A stretch of 48,963 nucleotides of DNA from Arsenophonus sp048493715 (GTDB lineage Bacteria > Pseudomonadota > Gammaproteobacteria > Enterobacterales > Enterobacteriaceae), in the NCBI GenBank assembly GCA_048493715.1, contig JBGDCZ010000018.1:1-48963 (forward strand), read 5' to 3'. Positions 10,152-18,957 of the stretch are shown piece by piece. Each line of letters opens with the position of its first letter. Within the stretch, counting starts at the first letter, position 1. The position numbers and the translations under genes were made by a program. A model generated the notes under the pieces. The model worked only from the letters and a program-made list of their open reading frames with translations. It was not told the origin of the DNA and searched no databases.

Positions 10152-10204
10152 TAAAAGATTTAATAACAAACCACGACTATTAATAAAATAGATTAAGAAA
10201 AAGA

Positions 10205-10236
10205 TAGTAAAAAAGCTCGCAAAATCCGCGAGCTTT
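10205..10236 (-). terminator. Terminator of the rpsP-rplS operon
   Basis: Perfect 9-base-pair stem (10212-10220 with 10228-10236), 7-base loop, and a U-run on the minus strand, just after the rplS stop. Strong intrinsic terminator. Confidence 0.9.
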
Positions 10237-10267
10237 AAAGATTATTTAGGATGTGGCGAAAAGCGAA

Positions 10268-10621
10268 TTATTTAGTGTTCAAGCGCTCTTTAATACGAGC
10301 TGCCTTACCAAAACGCTCTCGCAGGTAATACAATTTAGCTCTGCGAACAGAACCACAACGTTTAACTGTGATACTATCGATAACTGGTGAATGTGTCTGG
10401 AATACCCGTTCTACACCTTCACCATTAGAAATCTTACGAACAGTAAATGCTGAATGCAAACCGCGGTTACGGATAGCAATAACCACGCCCTCGAATGCCT
10501 GCAAACGGCTTTTAGAACCTTCAACCACCCATACCTTAACTTCAACGGTATCGCCTGGACGAAATGAAGGAACATTTTGCTTCATCTGTTCTTTTTCAAG
10601 TTGTTTAATAATGTTGCTCAT
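10268..10621 (-). CDS. rplS: Ribosomal protein L19
   Basis: 50S subunit protein at the 30S-50S interface. 117 residues (E. coli 115), with the family's conserved FRPGDTVEVKVWVVEG and SVRRAKLYYLRERFGKAARI. Last gene of the rpsP-rimM-trmD-rplS operon, 55 bases after trmD, and followed by an intrinsic terminator. Intact. Confidence 0.98.
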   Translation of the reverse strand: MSNIIKQLEKEQMKQNVPSFRPGDTVEVKVWVVEGSKSRLQAFEGVVIAIRNRGLHSAFTVRKISNGEGVERVFQTHSPVIDSITVKRCGSVRRAKLYYLRERFGKAARIKERLNTK

Positions 10622-10676
10622 AATTACTCTTTACCCTAGGTAAACTGATATATACGAGACAGTGTTATACAATGTC

Positions 10677-11432
10677 TCAATTAATACGTTGCTGTTCTTC
10701 ATATTCCTGTTGGAATTCTGCCAACAACATTCTCTGCTCGTCAGTCAGAGCTAGGCTTGTTAGAAGTTCAGGTCTTCTAAGCCATGTTCGGCCTAGTGAC
10801 TGTTTTCTTCTCCAACGCTCTATTTCAGCATGGTTTCCCGATAATAAGACACTCGGAACTTCTATACCGTCTAACACTTCAGGACGGGTATAGTGTGGAC
10901 AATCAAGTAACCCGGTCATGAAAGAGTCCTCTTCCGCTGATGCATGATGACCCAATACACCAGGAATAAACCGAGAGATTGAATCGATCATCACCATGGC
11001 CGGTAATTCTCCGCCACTAAGAACATAATCACCAATTGACCATTCTTCATCAATTTCGCTTTCGATGATCCGTTCATCAATACCTTCATATCGACCACAA
11101 ACTAAAATAAGCTTTTTATTTGCCGTCAATTCGTAAACACCTTGTTGATTAAGTTTGCTTCCCTGTGGTGAAAGATAAATCACTTTAACGTCTTCACCGA
11201 TCTCAGATTTTGCTGCATGGATAGCATCTCGAAGAGGCTGAACCATCATCAACATACCTGGACCACCGCCATAAGGGCGATCATCTACAGTGCGGTGCCT
11301 GTCGTAAGTATAATCTCGCGGATCCCAACACTGTACATTCAACAGGCCATTTTTCACTGCTCGACCTGTGACCCCATATTCGGTTATTGCGCAAAACATT
11401 TCTGGAAACAGGCTAATAATCCCAATCCACAT
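10677..11432 (-). CDS. trmD: tRNA (guanine-37-N1)-methyltransferase TrmD
   Basis: Methylates G37 next to the anticodon using S-adenosylmethionine, preventing +1 frameshifting; essential. The SPOUT trefoil-knot core is visible: YLSPQGSKLNQ, CGRYEGIDER, SIGDYVLSGGE and the C-terminal HYTRPE. I start at MWIGIISLFPE, as in the family (251 residues); an upstream in-frame GTG at 11444 would add four residues and has an AGG nearby, so it cannot be excluded. Third gene of its operon. Intact. Confidence 0.97.
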   Translation of the reverse strand: MWIGIISLFPEMFCAITEYGVTGRAVKNGLLNVQCWDPRDYTYDRHRTVDDRPYGGGPGMLMMVQPLRDAIHAAKSEIGEDVKVIYLSPQGSKLNQQGVYELTANKKLILVCGRYEGIDERIIESEIDEEWSIGDYVLSGGELPAMVMIDSISRFIPGVLGHHASAEEDSFMTGLLDCPHYTRPEVLDGIEVPSVLLSGNHAEIERWRRKQSLGRTWLRRPELLTSLALTDEQRMLLAEFQQEYEEQQRIN

Positions 11433-11466
11433 CTTTCGTTCCACTCATAAAACCTTTAATCAGCGT

Positions 11467-12015
11467 TTAAAAACCAGGATCCCAATCTACTTCAATTGTC
11501 TTAGTAATAAGATCAACTTTTTTGATCACCTGCTCATCAAGAAACGGCACTAACCGTTCTTTAATACCGAATGCATCTTGCAAATTTGCTTTAATTACCA
11601 GCACATCATTTGAGCCTGTTTCCATTAAATCCTGAACATAACCCAAACTATAACCTTTAGTGGTTATGACCTGGCAACCAATCAGATCTTTCCAATAATA
11701 TTCATTATCTTCAAGTACAGGTAATTGCGCTGAATCTACGATAATTTCATAATTAGTCATTAAATTAGCAGCACTCCTATCATCAACATGCTTTATTTTG
11801 ATTATAATACCTTGGTTATGATGTTTCCAACCGTCTAGTTCTAGTTGCTGCCACTGACCTGAACGTCGAATAAACCAAGGCTGATACTCAAAAATATTTT
11901 CGGTATATTCGGTGGATGAAAAAACCCTGAGCCAACCACGAATGCCATGGGCAGAGCCTAATTTTCCTAATACAATAGGATTAACAGGGATCTTAAGGCA
12001 AACCTCTTTGCTCAT
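11467..12015 (-). CDS. rimM: 16S rRNA processing protein RimM
   Basis: Assembly factor for the 30S head that binds S19 and promotes 16S maturation. 182 residues from the ATG of MSKEVCLK; an upstream in-frame GTG at 12024 would add three. N-terminal RimM barrel domain (GKLGSAHGIRGWLRVFSS) and C-terminal PRC-barrel (ETGSNDVLVIKA, RLVPFLDEQVIKKVD). Ends VDWDPGF as in E. coli. Lies 23 bases after rpsP. Intact. Confidence 0.97.
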   Translation of the reverse strand: MSKEVCLKIPVNPIVLGKLGSAHGIRGWLRVFSSTEYTENIFEYQPWFIRRSGQWQQLELDGWKHHNQGIIIKIKHVDDRSAANLMTNYEIIVDSAQLPVLEDNEYYWKDLIGCQVITTKGYSLGYVQDLMETGSNDVLVIKANLQDAFGIKERLVPFLDEQVIKKVDLITKTIEVDWDPGF

Positions 12016-12038
12016 TACAAACACCGTAGGAAATTAAG

Positions 12039-12281
12039 CTACTTTTTTGCTTGTTTGATAAGTGCTGAAACACGATCAGAAACCGTTGCACCTAAACCAA
12101 CCCAATGCTCAACGCGATCTAAATCTAAACGCAATTCTTCCTCTTTACCTGATGTGATAGGGTTAAAAAAACCTATACGCTCAATAAAGCGACCATCACG
12201 TGCATTACGGCTATCAGTGACAACGATTTGATAAAATGGACGCCTCTTTGCGCCACCACGAGCTAAACGAATTGTTACCAT
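12039..12281 (-). CDS. rpsP: Ribosomal protein S16
   Basis: 30S subunit assembly protein; 80 residues beginning MVTIRLARGGAKRRPFYQ. An upstream ATG at 12302 would add seven residues with no family support, and GAGG stands just before the chosen ATG. First gene of the rpsP-rimM-trmD-rplS operon, with its own promoter (12358-12385) and a leader hairpin (12303-12340). Intact. Confidence 0.98.
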   Translation of the reverse strand: MVTIRLARGGAKRRPFYQIVVTDSRNARDGRFIERIGFFNPITSGKEEELRLDLDRVEHWVGLGATVSDRVSALIKQAKK

Positions 12282-12302
12282 AACATCCTCATTAGTTAAC
12301 AA

Positions 12303-12340
12303 AACAACCAGACCCTATCGAGGAATAGAGTCTGGTTGTT
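12303..12340 (-). promoter_or_regulatory. Leader hairpin / possible attenuator before rpsP
   Basis: Perfect 11-base-pair stem (12303-12313 with 12330-12340), extended after one mismatch by CTAT/ATAG (12315-12318 with 12325-12328), then a 6-base loop. On the minus strand UUUUG overlaps the 3' end. It lies between the likely rpsP promoter and the rpsP ribosome site, so it is in the operon's mRNA leader. It could also end ffh transcripts. Confidence 0.7.
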
Positions 12341-12357
12341 ATATAAAAAGCCCTAGG

Positions 12358-12385
12358 ATTCTACTCTTTTTGACATAAAAAGCAA
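12358..12385 (-). promoter_or_regulatory. Promoter of the rpsP operon
   Basis: Minus strand: -35 TTGCTT (12380-12385), 16-base spacer, -10 TAGAAT (12358-12363), then a GC-rich discriminator typical of ribosomal promoters. It lies in the gap between ffh and rpsP and would give a leader of about 70 bases. Confidence 0.6.
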
Positions 12386-12420
12386 TCAAAAGTACGAATT
12401 GTTTATTTAACGCTTGGTTA

Positions 12421-13782
12421 TTAAGCTCCAGGAAAACCAGGTGGCATCATACCTTTCATGCCACGCATCATCTTAGCCAAGCCACTTTTTTTCATTTTCT
12501 TCATCATGTGTTGCATATTATCAAACTGCTTAAGCAACCGGTTAACATCTTGTACCTGTGTGCCTGACCCGGTTGCGATACGCCTTTTGCGTGAGCCTTT
12601 AATAATTTCTGGTTTTTGTCGTTCTTTAGCAGTCATAGAGCTAATAATAGCTTCCATTCTGACTAACACTTTATCATCCATTTGTGACTTAACCGAATCA
12701 GGAACTTGGGATATACCTGGCATTTTACTTAACATACTTACCATACCACCCATATTTCGCATCTGTTTAAGCTGCTCTAGAAAATCATTTAGATCAAAAC
12801 TATTTCCTTTTTTAAGTTTATGAGCAAGCTTTTCAGCCTTTTCCCGATCAACTTTGCTTTCTATCTCTTCAATAAGCGATAAGACATCTCCCATACCAAG
12901 TATACGGGATGCAATCCTGTCAGGGTAAAAAGGCTCTAATCCATCAATTTTTTCCCCTTTTCCCAAAAATTTAATTGGCTTACCGGTAAGGTGACGTATT
13001 GATAAAGCAGCACCACCACGAGCATCACCATCAATTTTAGTTAAGATAACACCGGTTAATGGCAACGTCTCATTAAAGGACTTAGCGGTATTAGCTGCAT
13101 CTTGTCCGGTCATTGCATCAACAATAAATAAAGTTTCAATTGGGTTAATGGATCGATGGATTGCTTGAATTTCTTCCATCATGGCTTCATCGACATGCAG
13201 ACGCCCAGCGGTATCGATAATCAACACATCATAAAATTTTAATTTTGCATGTTGTAGCGCCTTGGTCACAATCTCAACCGGTTTTTCACTGGCGGTTGAT
13301 GGAAAAAAATCAATCCCTACCGTTTGAGTGAGCGTCTCCAATTGCTTAATAGCAGCGGGACGATAGATATCAGCAGAAACTACTAAAACTTTTTTCTTCT
13401 GTTTTTCTTTTAATAATTTTCCTAACTTAGCAACAGTGGTAGTTTTACCTACACCTTGCAAACCCGCCATAAGAATAACCGCTGGAGGTTGTACTGCTAA
13501 ATTTAAAGCGTTGTTCTCCTCACCCATCGCTTTAGTGAGCTCATTTTGAACAATTTTAACAAACTCTTGACCTGGCGTTAGACTTTTATTGACATCTTGA
13601 CCTACTGCACTTTCTTTTACCGATTGAATAAATTCGCGTACTACAGGCAAAGCAACATCAGCTTCTAATAGCGCCATGCGAACTTCACGTAATGTTTCTT
13701 TAATATTGTCTTCAGTCAATCTTCCACAGCCACTAATATTGCGCAAGATACGCGAAAGCCTGTCAGTTAAATTATTAAACAT
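12421..13782 (-). CDS. ffh: Signal recognition particle GTPase Ffh
   Basis: With 4.5S RNA forms the SRP that directs inner-membrane proteins co-translationally to FtsY. 453 residues, family length. Helical N domain, G domain with GLQGVGKTTT, DTAGRLHVDE and TKIDGDARGG motifs, and a methionine-rich M domain (LSKMPGISQVP, MQHMMKKMKKSGLAKMMRG) that binds signal sequences and RNA. Just upstream of the rpsP operon, as in enterobacteria, and divergent from ypjD. Intact. Confidence 0.98.
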   Translation of the reverse strand: MFNNLTDRLSRILRNISGCGRLTEDNIKETLREVRMALLEADVALPVVREFIQSVKESAVGQDVNKSLTPGQEFVKIVQNELTKAMGEENNALNLAVQPPAVILMAGLQGVGKTTTVAKLGKLLKEKQKKKVLVVSADIYRPAAIKQLETLTQTVGIDFFPSTASEKPVEIVTKALQHAKLKFYDVLIIDTAGRLHVDEAMMEEIQAIHRSINPIETLFIVDAMTGQDAANTAKSFNETLPLTGVILTKIDGDARGGAALSIRHLTGKPIKFLGKGEKIDGLEPFYPDRIASRILGMGDVLSLIEEIESKVDREKAEKLAHKLKKGNSFDLNDFLEQLKQMRNMGGMVSMLSKMPGISQVPDSVKSQMDDKVLVRMEAIISSMTAKERQKPEIIKGSRKRRIATGSGTQVQDVNRLLKQFDNMQHMMKKMKKSGLAKMMRGMKGMMPPGFPGA

Positions 13783-13960
13783 GTGCTTAACTCAATTCTG
13801 TTAAAGGGATCTACTATCAATTAATTTTTATTATAACACGATGATAATTCAATCTCTGCATAGAGTTTCATAAGATTAACCAACAACAGTTGGAGGCAAT
13901 GCTGGCAAACGCTATACTAACTTACTCACATTTCATAAATTAGCTAACAAATAAAATATT

Positions 13961-14749
13961 ATGTCTGTATTCGCTATTATCGCTATTAGTACATACTTTT
14001 TGAGTGTGATACTCATGATGCCAGGTTTAGCCGGTAAACAAAAAATTTATGCCAGGCTGACACTATTATTAGCTGTTATCGCCCTAATAAGTCATGGTAT
14101 CGCATTAAAAATATTGATCTTTGTTAGCGTAGGTCAAAATTTAACCTTATTAAATTTAGGCTCCATCGTTAGTTTGTTAATCAGTATCATTATGACAATT
14201 GTCGCCTTTAACGGCCGAGCCTGGTTCCTGCTGCCAATCGTTTATAGTTTATCTATTATCAACTTACTATTAGCAACCATTATGCCAAGTGAGTTTATTA
14301 CCCACTTAGGAACTAGTATTATAACTTTTATTCATATCGGGCTAGCATTATTAGGTTATGCAATTCTTATTATTGCCGCGTTATATGCTCTACAATTAGC
14401 TTTATTAGATTATCAATTAAAAAATAAAAAATTAACATTTACTCCAGATATGCCGCCATTGATGGTCATTGAACGTAAAATGTTCCACATTATACAAGTT
14501 GGTGTCATTTTATTGACACTCACCCTCGGGACAGGGTTCATTTTTATGGATAATGTATTTAATAAAGAAAATATCCATAAAGCTATTTTATCCATTTGTG
14601 CTTGGTTTATTTACATTATTTTATTATGGGGCCATATCCAGCGAGGATGGCGTGGTAGAATAGTGATTATTTTTAATCTGATTGGCGTAGTTATTTTAAC
14701 CTTGGCTTTTTTTGGTAATCGATTATTACAACATGTCACAATAACTTAA
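13961..14749 (+). CDS. ypjD: YpjD, cytochrome c assembly-family membrane protein
   Basis: Inner-membrane protein of the CcmC/CcsA-like family, 262 residues, with about eight hydrophobic segments. Conserved stretches: NLGSIVSLLISIIMTIVA, TFIHIGLALLGYA, MPPLMVIERKMFH and WGHIQRGWRG. Neighbour of corB, as in E. coli, where the family has been linked to magnesium/cobalt transport by genetic context; its biochemical role is not settled. Intact and divergent from ffh. The name rests on similarity and synteny. Confidence 0.9.
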   Translation: MSVFAIIAISTYFLSVILMMPGLAGKQKIYARLTLLLAVIALISHGIALKILIFVSVGQNLTLLNLGSIVSLLISIIMTIVAFNGRAWFLLPIVYSLSIINLLLATIMPSEFITHLGTSIITFIHIGLALLGYAILIIAALYALQLALLDYQLKNKKLTFTPDMPPLMVIERKMFHIIQVGVILLTLTLGTGFIFMDNVFNKENIHKAILSICAWFIYIILLWGHIQRGWRGRIVIIFNLIGVVILTLAFFGNRLLQHVTIT

Positions 14750-14800
14750 TTTTTATAAACTATTTTATGATCAACTGATGAACAACATAGGAATTTTACC

Positions 14801-16092
14801 TTGGAGCAGGTGTCAATAAGTACTTTAATTATCATACTTATTATTATGATCATTTTATCAGCTTATTTTTCTGCCTCAGAAACCGGAATGATGACACTTA
14901 ATCGATATCGATTACGCCATTTAGCCAAACATGGCAATCATGCTGCTCGCCGAGTTGAATCACTATTAAAACATCCAGATCGCCTGATCAGCCTTATTTT
15001 TATTGGTAATAATCTTATTAATATACTAGCCTCATCATTAGCAACCATTGTAGGTATGAGGCTTTATGGCGATGTTGGTGTTGCCATCGCTACCGGTATC
15101 TGAACTTTTGTAATCCTGGTTTTTGCTGAAGTATTACCAAAAACAATGGCGGCACTCTATCCAGAAAAAATTGCTTTTCCCAGCAGTATCCTACTTAAAC
15201 CACTTCAGAAGTTGATGTTACCCATTGTTTGGTTATTTAACACTATTACTCTGATGTTCATGCATTTCTTTGGTATTAAATCACCCATTATCAGTAGCGA
15301 TGCTATCAGCAAAGATGAATTACGTACTATTGTCAATGAATCCAAAAGCAAACTTTCTCGCCGTAACCAGGATATGCTCATCTCAATCTTAGATTTGGAA
15401 AAAGTTACCGTCGGAGACACTATGGTTCCTCGCAATAAAATTGTTGGTATCGACGTTAATACAGATTGGAAATCAATTATCCGTCAATTAACTCATTCTC
15501 CACACGGCCGAATTGTTCTCTACCGAGATACCCTTGATGATATTATCGGTATGTTACGTGTTCATGAAGCCTATCGGCTGATGGTGGAAAAGAAAGAATT
15601 TAACAAACAAAATCTGATTAGAGCCGCTGATAAAATATATTTTATTCCAGAAAGTACGCCATTAAATATACAATTAATAAAATTTCAACGTAACAATGAA
15701 AAAGTAGGCATCATTATTGATGAATATGGCGATATTCAAGGATTAGTAACAATAGAAGATATTCTTGAAGAGATTGTAGGCGATTTTACCACTTCAATGT
15801 CTCCCAGTTTAGCTGAAGAAGTTTTACCACAAACCGATGGCTCAGTGTTAATGATGGTACCGCTAATATACGAGAAATTAATAAGGCTTTTGATTGGTAC
15901 TTACCTGTTGACGGTGCTAGGACTATCAATGGGTTATTATTAGAAGAACTGGGTGACATTCCAATGTTAAATACTGAAATCCAGATAGGTAAGTACCGTT
16001 TCGAAGTATTAGCTATTAATGGTAACTTAATCAAACAAGTTAAAGCAACACCTATTGATTTAACCACCACGATAGAGCAAAAATCATCTTAG
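14801..16092 (+). pseudogene. corB: Broken CorB/YfjD, CNNM-type transporter
   Basis: Inner-membrane DUF21-CBS protein implicated in Mg/Co handling. Starts at a TTG (EQVSISTLIIIL). A TGA at 15101-15103 follows AIATGI where the family has a hydrophobic residue, but the next 280 codons remain in frame (FVILVFAEVLPKTMAALYPE, both CBS domains, GDIQGLVTIEDILEEIVGD). A frameshift near 15855 then breaks the C-terminal CorC_HlyC domain (GTANIREINKAFDWYLP readable only after the shift), which ends at TAG 16090-16092. Two lesions in an otherwise well-kept gene: recent loss. Confidence 0.9.
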
Positions 16093-16124
16093 CTATCATG
16101 TTATCATCTTTTTATTAATTTATT

Positions 16125-16640
16125 TTATGATGATAATTGGAACAATTTTTCTTTCGATAATGTTAGTTCTTCATTTTTATTAATACCGATCCCATGCTCG
16201 ATCACCATGTGAGCAATCTGCTAAGCTTCAGCTAAAGAGTGCATTTCATAAGTACCACATTGATACTGGTTTAATTCAGGAATTTGGTTTTGAGCTTTCA
16301 CTGTAAGTACATCTTGCATGGCCATTTTCCAGGCATCAGCAACACGCTGTTCGGTAGGCTGGCCAATTACACTCATATAAAATCCGGTACGACACCCCAT
16401 CGGTAAGATATCAATGATCTCTATATCACCACTATTCAGGTGATCACGCATAAAACCGGCAAATAAATGTTCTAATATATGGATCCCTTTTTCGGTTAAT
16501 AACTGTTTATTTGGTATAGTAAAACGAAGATCAAATAAGGTGATCGTATCACCATGAGGAGTCGTCATCATTTTAACAATACGCACAGCCGGTGCTTTCA
16601 TCTGAGTATGATCAACCATGAAACTATCAAGTAATGGCAT
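16125..16640 (-). pseudogene. luxS: LuxS truncated by one amber stop
   Basis: S-ribosylhomocysteine lyase of the activated methyl cycle, whose product becomes autoinducer-2. The reading frame is full length (171 codons plus stop, to 16125) but TAG at 16221-16223 stops it after 139 residues, at a glutamine position. All catalytic and metal residues lie before the stop: His54, Glu57, His58 (HILEHLFAGF), Cys83 (GCRTGFY) and Cys128 (YQCGTY). The last 32 residues, a helix packing on the fold, would be lost. A short active product is possible but doubtful; read-through or sequencing error are alternatives. Confidence 0.85.
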
Positions 16641-16757
16641 TGAGTAATCTCCAAAAAAATTATTTTTTATAAAATAAATGGAACTTTCACAGTTATCGCA
16701 AACCTTATTTAGGCGACAAGACGTGAAAATTGTATCACTATCCTCTAAATTTTATTT

Positions 16758-16790
16758 TGGCCACCGCCACCTTAAGTGGCCATGTGGCCA
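16758..16790 (-). terminator. Terminator of gshA
   Basis: Nested inverted repeat: TGGCCAC/GTGGCCA outer stem (16758-16764 with 16784-16790) and CCAC/GTGG inner stem. GC-rich against the AT-rich background and 14 bases beyond the gshA stop, with A/T-rich DNA following on the minus strand. Confidence 0.7.
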
Positions 16791-16803
16791 TTTTCTTTTA
16801 TTG

Positions 16804-18363
16804 TTACCTAGCCTGCGCCCTTAAGTAACTATCAAAACTTATTTTATCCGCTTGTTCCATTGCTAATTGTTGGCGAATCGATTCATTCCTAGCATTAACA
16901 AAATCTGTATCCGTTATCATTTCATAAGGTTCATTGCTTAATTCTTGATAATAGGTATTGGCTAATTGTAAACCATATTGACTAATACCTTGCTCAATAA
17001 TAGGAGACAGTATTTGACCAGAATAAGTAAGCGCTGGATTTTCAAACATTGTTATCAATTGAGAACAGATTTCACGATATCGGGTATTACCACCAAAATC
17101 TAACACATCGGCAACTCTAATCAAATCATCAAATAATATTTGCCCTACCTCTTTTAAAGGCCTCATTGATTCACCACAACCAGCCCCAATGAGTTGTCCA
17201 GGTTTACGACCTTCAAGGATCACTCGATTCCAGTTCGTGCGACAATAATGCAACTCTTTTTCATCCATCATCGGTGCGTCGGCTAACACACACCAGATTA
17301 ATAATAGATCCAGAAAATGGATCTGAGCTTCATCAATACCAATAGCTGTAAATGGGTTAATATCTAAGGCTCTAACTTCAATATATTCAATTCCTCTTTT
17401 TAACAGTGCATCTGATGGTGATTCATCACCGATGAGCACTCGTTTGGGACGAATAGGGGTATATAATTCATTTTCAATTTGTAAAATATTAGTATTAAGT
17501 TGCAAATATTTACCATATTTATTGTATAAACCTAATTTTGTAAACTCAGGTGATGGTTTGTGTATCGCTTGCTTGAGGCTTGCCACATAAGTCGTTAGAT
17601 CATTAAAGGTGATCTTCAGCTCACTTTGGGATTTATTAGTATATCCTAAATCACTCATTCGTAGCGATGTTGCATAAGGCAGATAATAGGTTCCTTTCAC
17701 TGTCTTTTCAAAAGGAAGATGCTTTGCTTTCCCTTGCAAAAAAGAACCACAAATTGCAGGCGAAGCACCAAATAAATAGGGGATCACCCAACCAAAGCGA
17801 TAATAATTACGAATGAGTCGGAAATAGCCATCAGAAATTTTCTCCTTACCACTTTCAGCATCTTTAATTCCAACTAACGCTTGCCAAAATTCAACCGGTA
17901 AAGAAAAATTATAATGAATACCAGTAATAGTCTGCATCAACGCCCCATATCGATTCTTTAATCCTTCCCGATATAAAGTTTTAAAGCGACCAACATTAGA
18001 AACACCATATTGAGCAAGTTTAATTTTATCTTGGTGCTCCATAAAACAAGGCATACTTAAAGGCCACATTAATTCATGATCTAGGTGACGTGCTGTATAA
18101 CGATGTAGATCTCTTAAAAATGCCAGAACGTGCTCAATATCATTATTAACTGGTGTGATGAATTCCAATAAAGCTTCAGCAAAGTCAGTCGTGATCCATG
18201 GATGAGTTAACGCTTTCCCTAGGCTTTCAGGGTGCGGAGACTTAGCTAACCCTCCTGTTGGTGTAATTCTCAGTGTTTCACGTTCAATACCTCGACAAAG
18301 ACCATGTACAACATTAGGACGTGCCTCTAACCATGAGAGCGCTTTTGATACATTCGGGATCAA
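16804..18363 (-). CDS. gshA: Glutamate-cysteine ligase GshA
   Basis: ATP-dependent first step of glutathione synthesis, joining glutamate and cysteine. 519 residues (E. coli 518), type 1 proteobacterial family: RGIERETLRI near the N-terminus, THPWITTDFAEALLEFITP, GVHYNFSLP-like (GIHYNFSLP), FGWVIPYLFGASPAICGSF, and IEYIEVRALDINPF. Followed by luxS on the same strand, as in E. coli, with a terminator between them. Intact while luxS and corB nearby are broken. Confidence 0.97.
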   Translation of the reverse strand: MIPNVSKALSWLEARPNVVHGLCRGIERETLRITPTGGLAKSPHPESLGKALTHPWITTDFAEALLEFITPVNNDIEHVLAFLRDLHRYTARHLDHELMWPLSMPCFMEHQDKIKLAQYGVSNVGRFKTLYREGLKNRYGALMQTITGIHYNFSLPVEFWQALVGIKDAESGKEKISDGYFRLIRNYYRFGWVIPYLFGASPAICGSFLQGKAKHLPFEKTVKGTYYLPYATSLRMSDLGYTNKSQSELKITFNDLTTYVASLKQAIHKPSPEFTKLGLYNKYGKYLQLNTNILQIENELYTPIRPKRVLIGDESPSDALLKRGIEYIEVRALDINPFTAIGIDEAQIHFLDLLLIWCVLADAPMMDEKELHYCRTNWNRVILEGRKPGQLIGAGCGESMRPLKEVGQILFDDLIRVADVLDFGGNTRYREICSQLITMFENPALTYSGQILSPIIEQGISQYGLQLANTYYQELSNEPYEMITDTDFVNARNESIRQQLAMEQADKISFDSYLRAQAR

Positions 18364-18513
18364 ATTGACCTCCCGTTATCCGTTCGTTATTTTTACTTTT
18401 AGAAAAGTTACTTTAGCGTAAATAACTAGCATTGTCGCTGTCTAGATCAACTACACTGGATTACTAAAGTAATCGTTATATTTTACTTTATAAACACATT
18501 TTAAGTACAAAAC

Positions 18514-18546
18514 AAAAAACCCTGCCGTAGATTGACAGGGTTTTTT
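18514..18546 (-). terminator. Terminator of the tRNA operon
   Basis: Eleven-base-pair stem (18514-18524 with 18536-18546) of the form AAAAAACCCTG / CAGGGTTTTTT around an 11-base loop. Directly downstream of the last tRNA-Arg. Strong intrinsic terminator. Confidence 0.88.
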
Positions 18547-18549
18547 ATA

Positions 18550-18626
18550 TGGCGCACCCAGAAGGATTCGAACCTCCGACCGCTCGGTTCGTAGCCGAGT
18601 ACTCTATCCAGCTGAGCTATGGATGC
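18550..18626 (-). tRNA. tRNA-Arg (anticodon ACG), copy 2 of the operon
   Basis: 77-nt cloverleaf with encoded CCA. Anticodon stem CTCGG/CCGAG around loop CTACGAA gives ACG, normally read as ICG for CGU/CGC/CGA. Compared with its neighbour it has G-U wobbles in the acceptor stem (position 4-69) and the T stem (50-64), so it looks slightly decayed but still foldable. Confidence 0.95.
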
Positions 18627-18698
18627 AAATTCTGTTTCGTCATTATTAAAGACATTCCAGCTATCCTTAATAAACAATATTCTTTATTTACAAAGAAA

Positions 18699-18775
18699 TG
18701 GCGCATCCAGGAGGATTCGAACCTCCGACCGCTCGGTTCGTAGCCGAGTACTCTATCCAGCTGAGCTATGGATGC
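18699..18775 (-). tRNA. tRNA-Arg (anticodon ACG)
   Basis: 77-nt tRNA with encoded CCA, anticodon ACG and fully paired acceptor and T stems, almost identical to E. coli argV/argY. Middle gene of a minus-strand Ser-Arg-Arg operon next to csrA, as in E. coli, where four Arg copies stand here instead of two. Confidence 0.97.
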
Positions 18776-18785
18776 ACTATCAACA

Positions 18786-18878
18786 TGGCGGCGAGGGAGG
18801 GATTCGAACCCTCGATGCAGCTATTAACCGCATACTCCCTTAGCAGGGGAGCGCCTTCAGCCTCTCGGCCACCTCACC
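18786..18878 (-). tRNA. serV: tRNA-Ser (anticodon GCU)
   Basis: 93-nt type II tRNA with a long variable arm and encoded CCA; anticodon GCU reads AGC/AGU. Acceptor arms GGTGAGG and CCTCGCC pair with one wobble. First gene of the tRNA operon behind the promoter at 18930-18957, the same position as E. coli serV. Confidence 0.97.
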
Positions 18879-18929
18879 ATCAAATAGCAACGAGACAACA
18901 CTCAGCTATCTCTCTGTTGCGTGGCGCTC

Positions 18930-18957
18930 ATATTACTTTTCCAGACTTAGAAGTCAA
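18930..18957 (-). promoter_or_regulatory. Stable-RNA promoter of the Ser-Arg-Arg operon
   Basis: Minus strand: -35 TTGACT (18952-18957), 16-base spacer, -10 TAATAT (18930-18935), followed by the GC-rich discriminator GAGCGCCACG typical of stringently controlled tRNA and rRNA promoters. It lies about 50 bases upstream of tRNA-Ser. Transcription probably runs through all three tRNAs to the terminator at 18514. Confidence 0.8.

Noticed and set aside
16093..16124. Terminator between converging corB and luxS
   Set aside because: Only an 8-base TTATCATC/GATGATAA pairing with a long AT loop that overlaps the luxS 3' end; too weak to call.
7686..16640. Possible TAG reassignment or general amber suppression, since tyrA, luxS, proA, fadE and yafJ all contain in-frame TAG
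   Set aside because: bamD ends with TAG at its normal length, other remnants are broken by TAA, TGA and frameshifts, and C-to-T change at CAG readily makes TAG in an AT-biased genome. No suppressor tRNA was seen.
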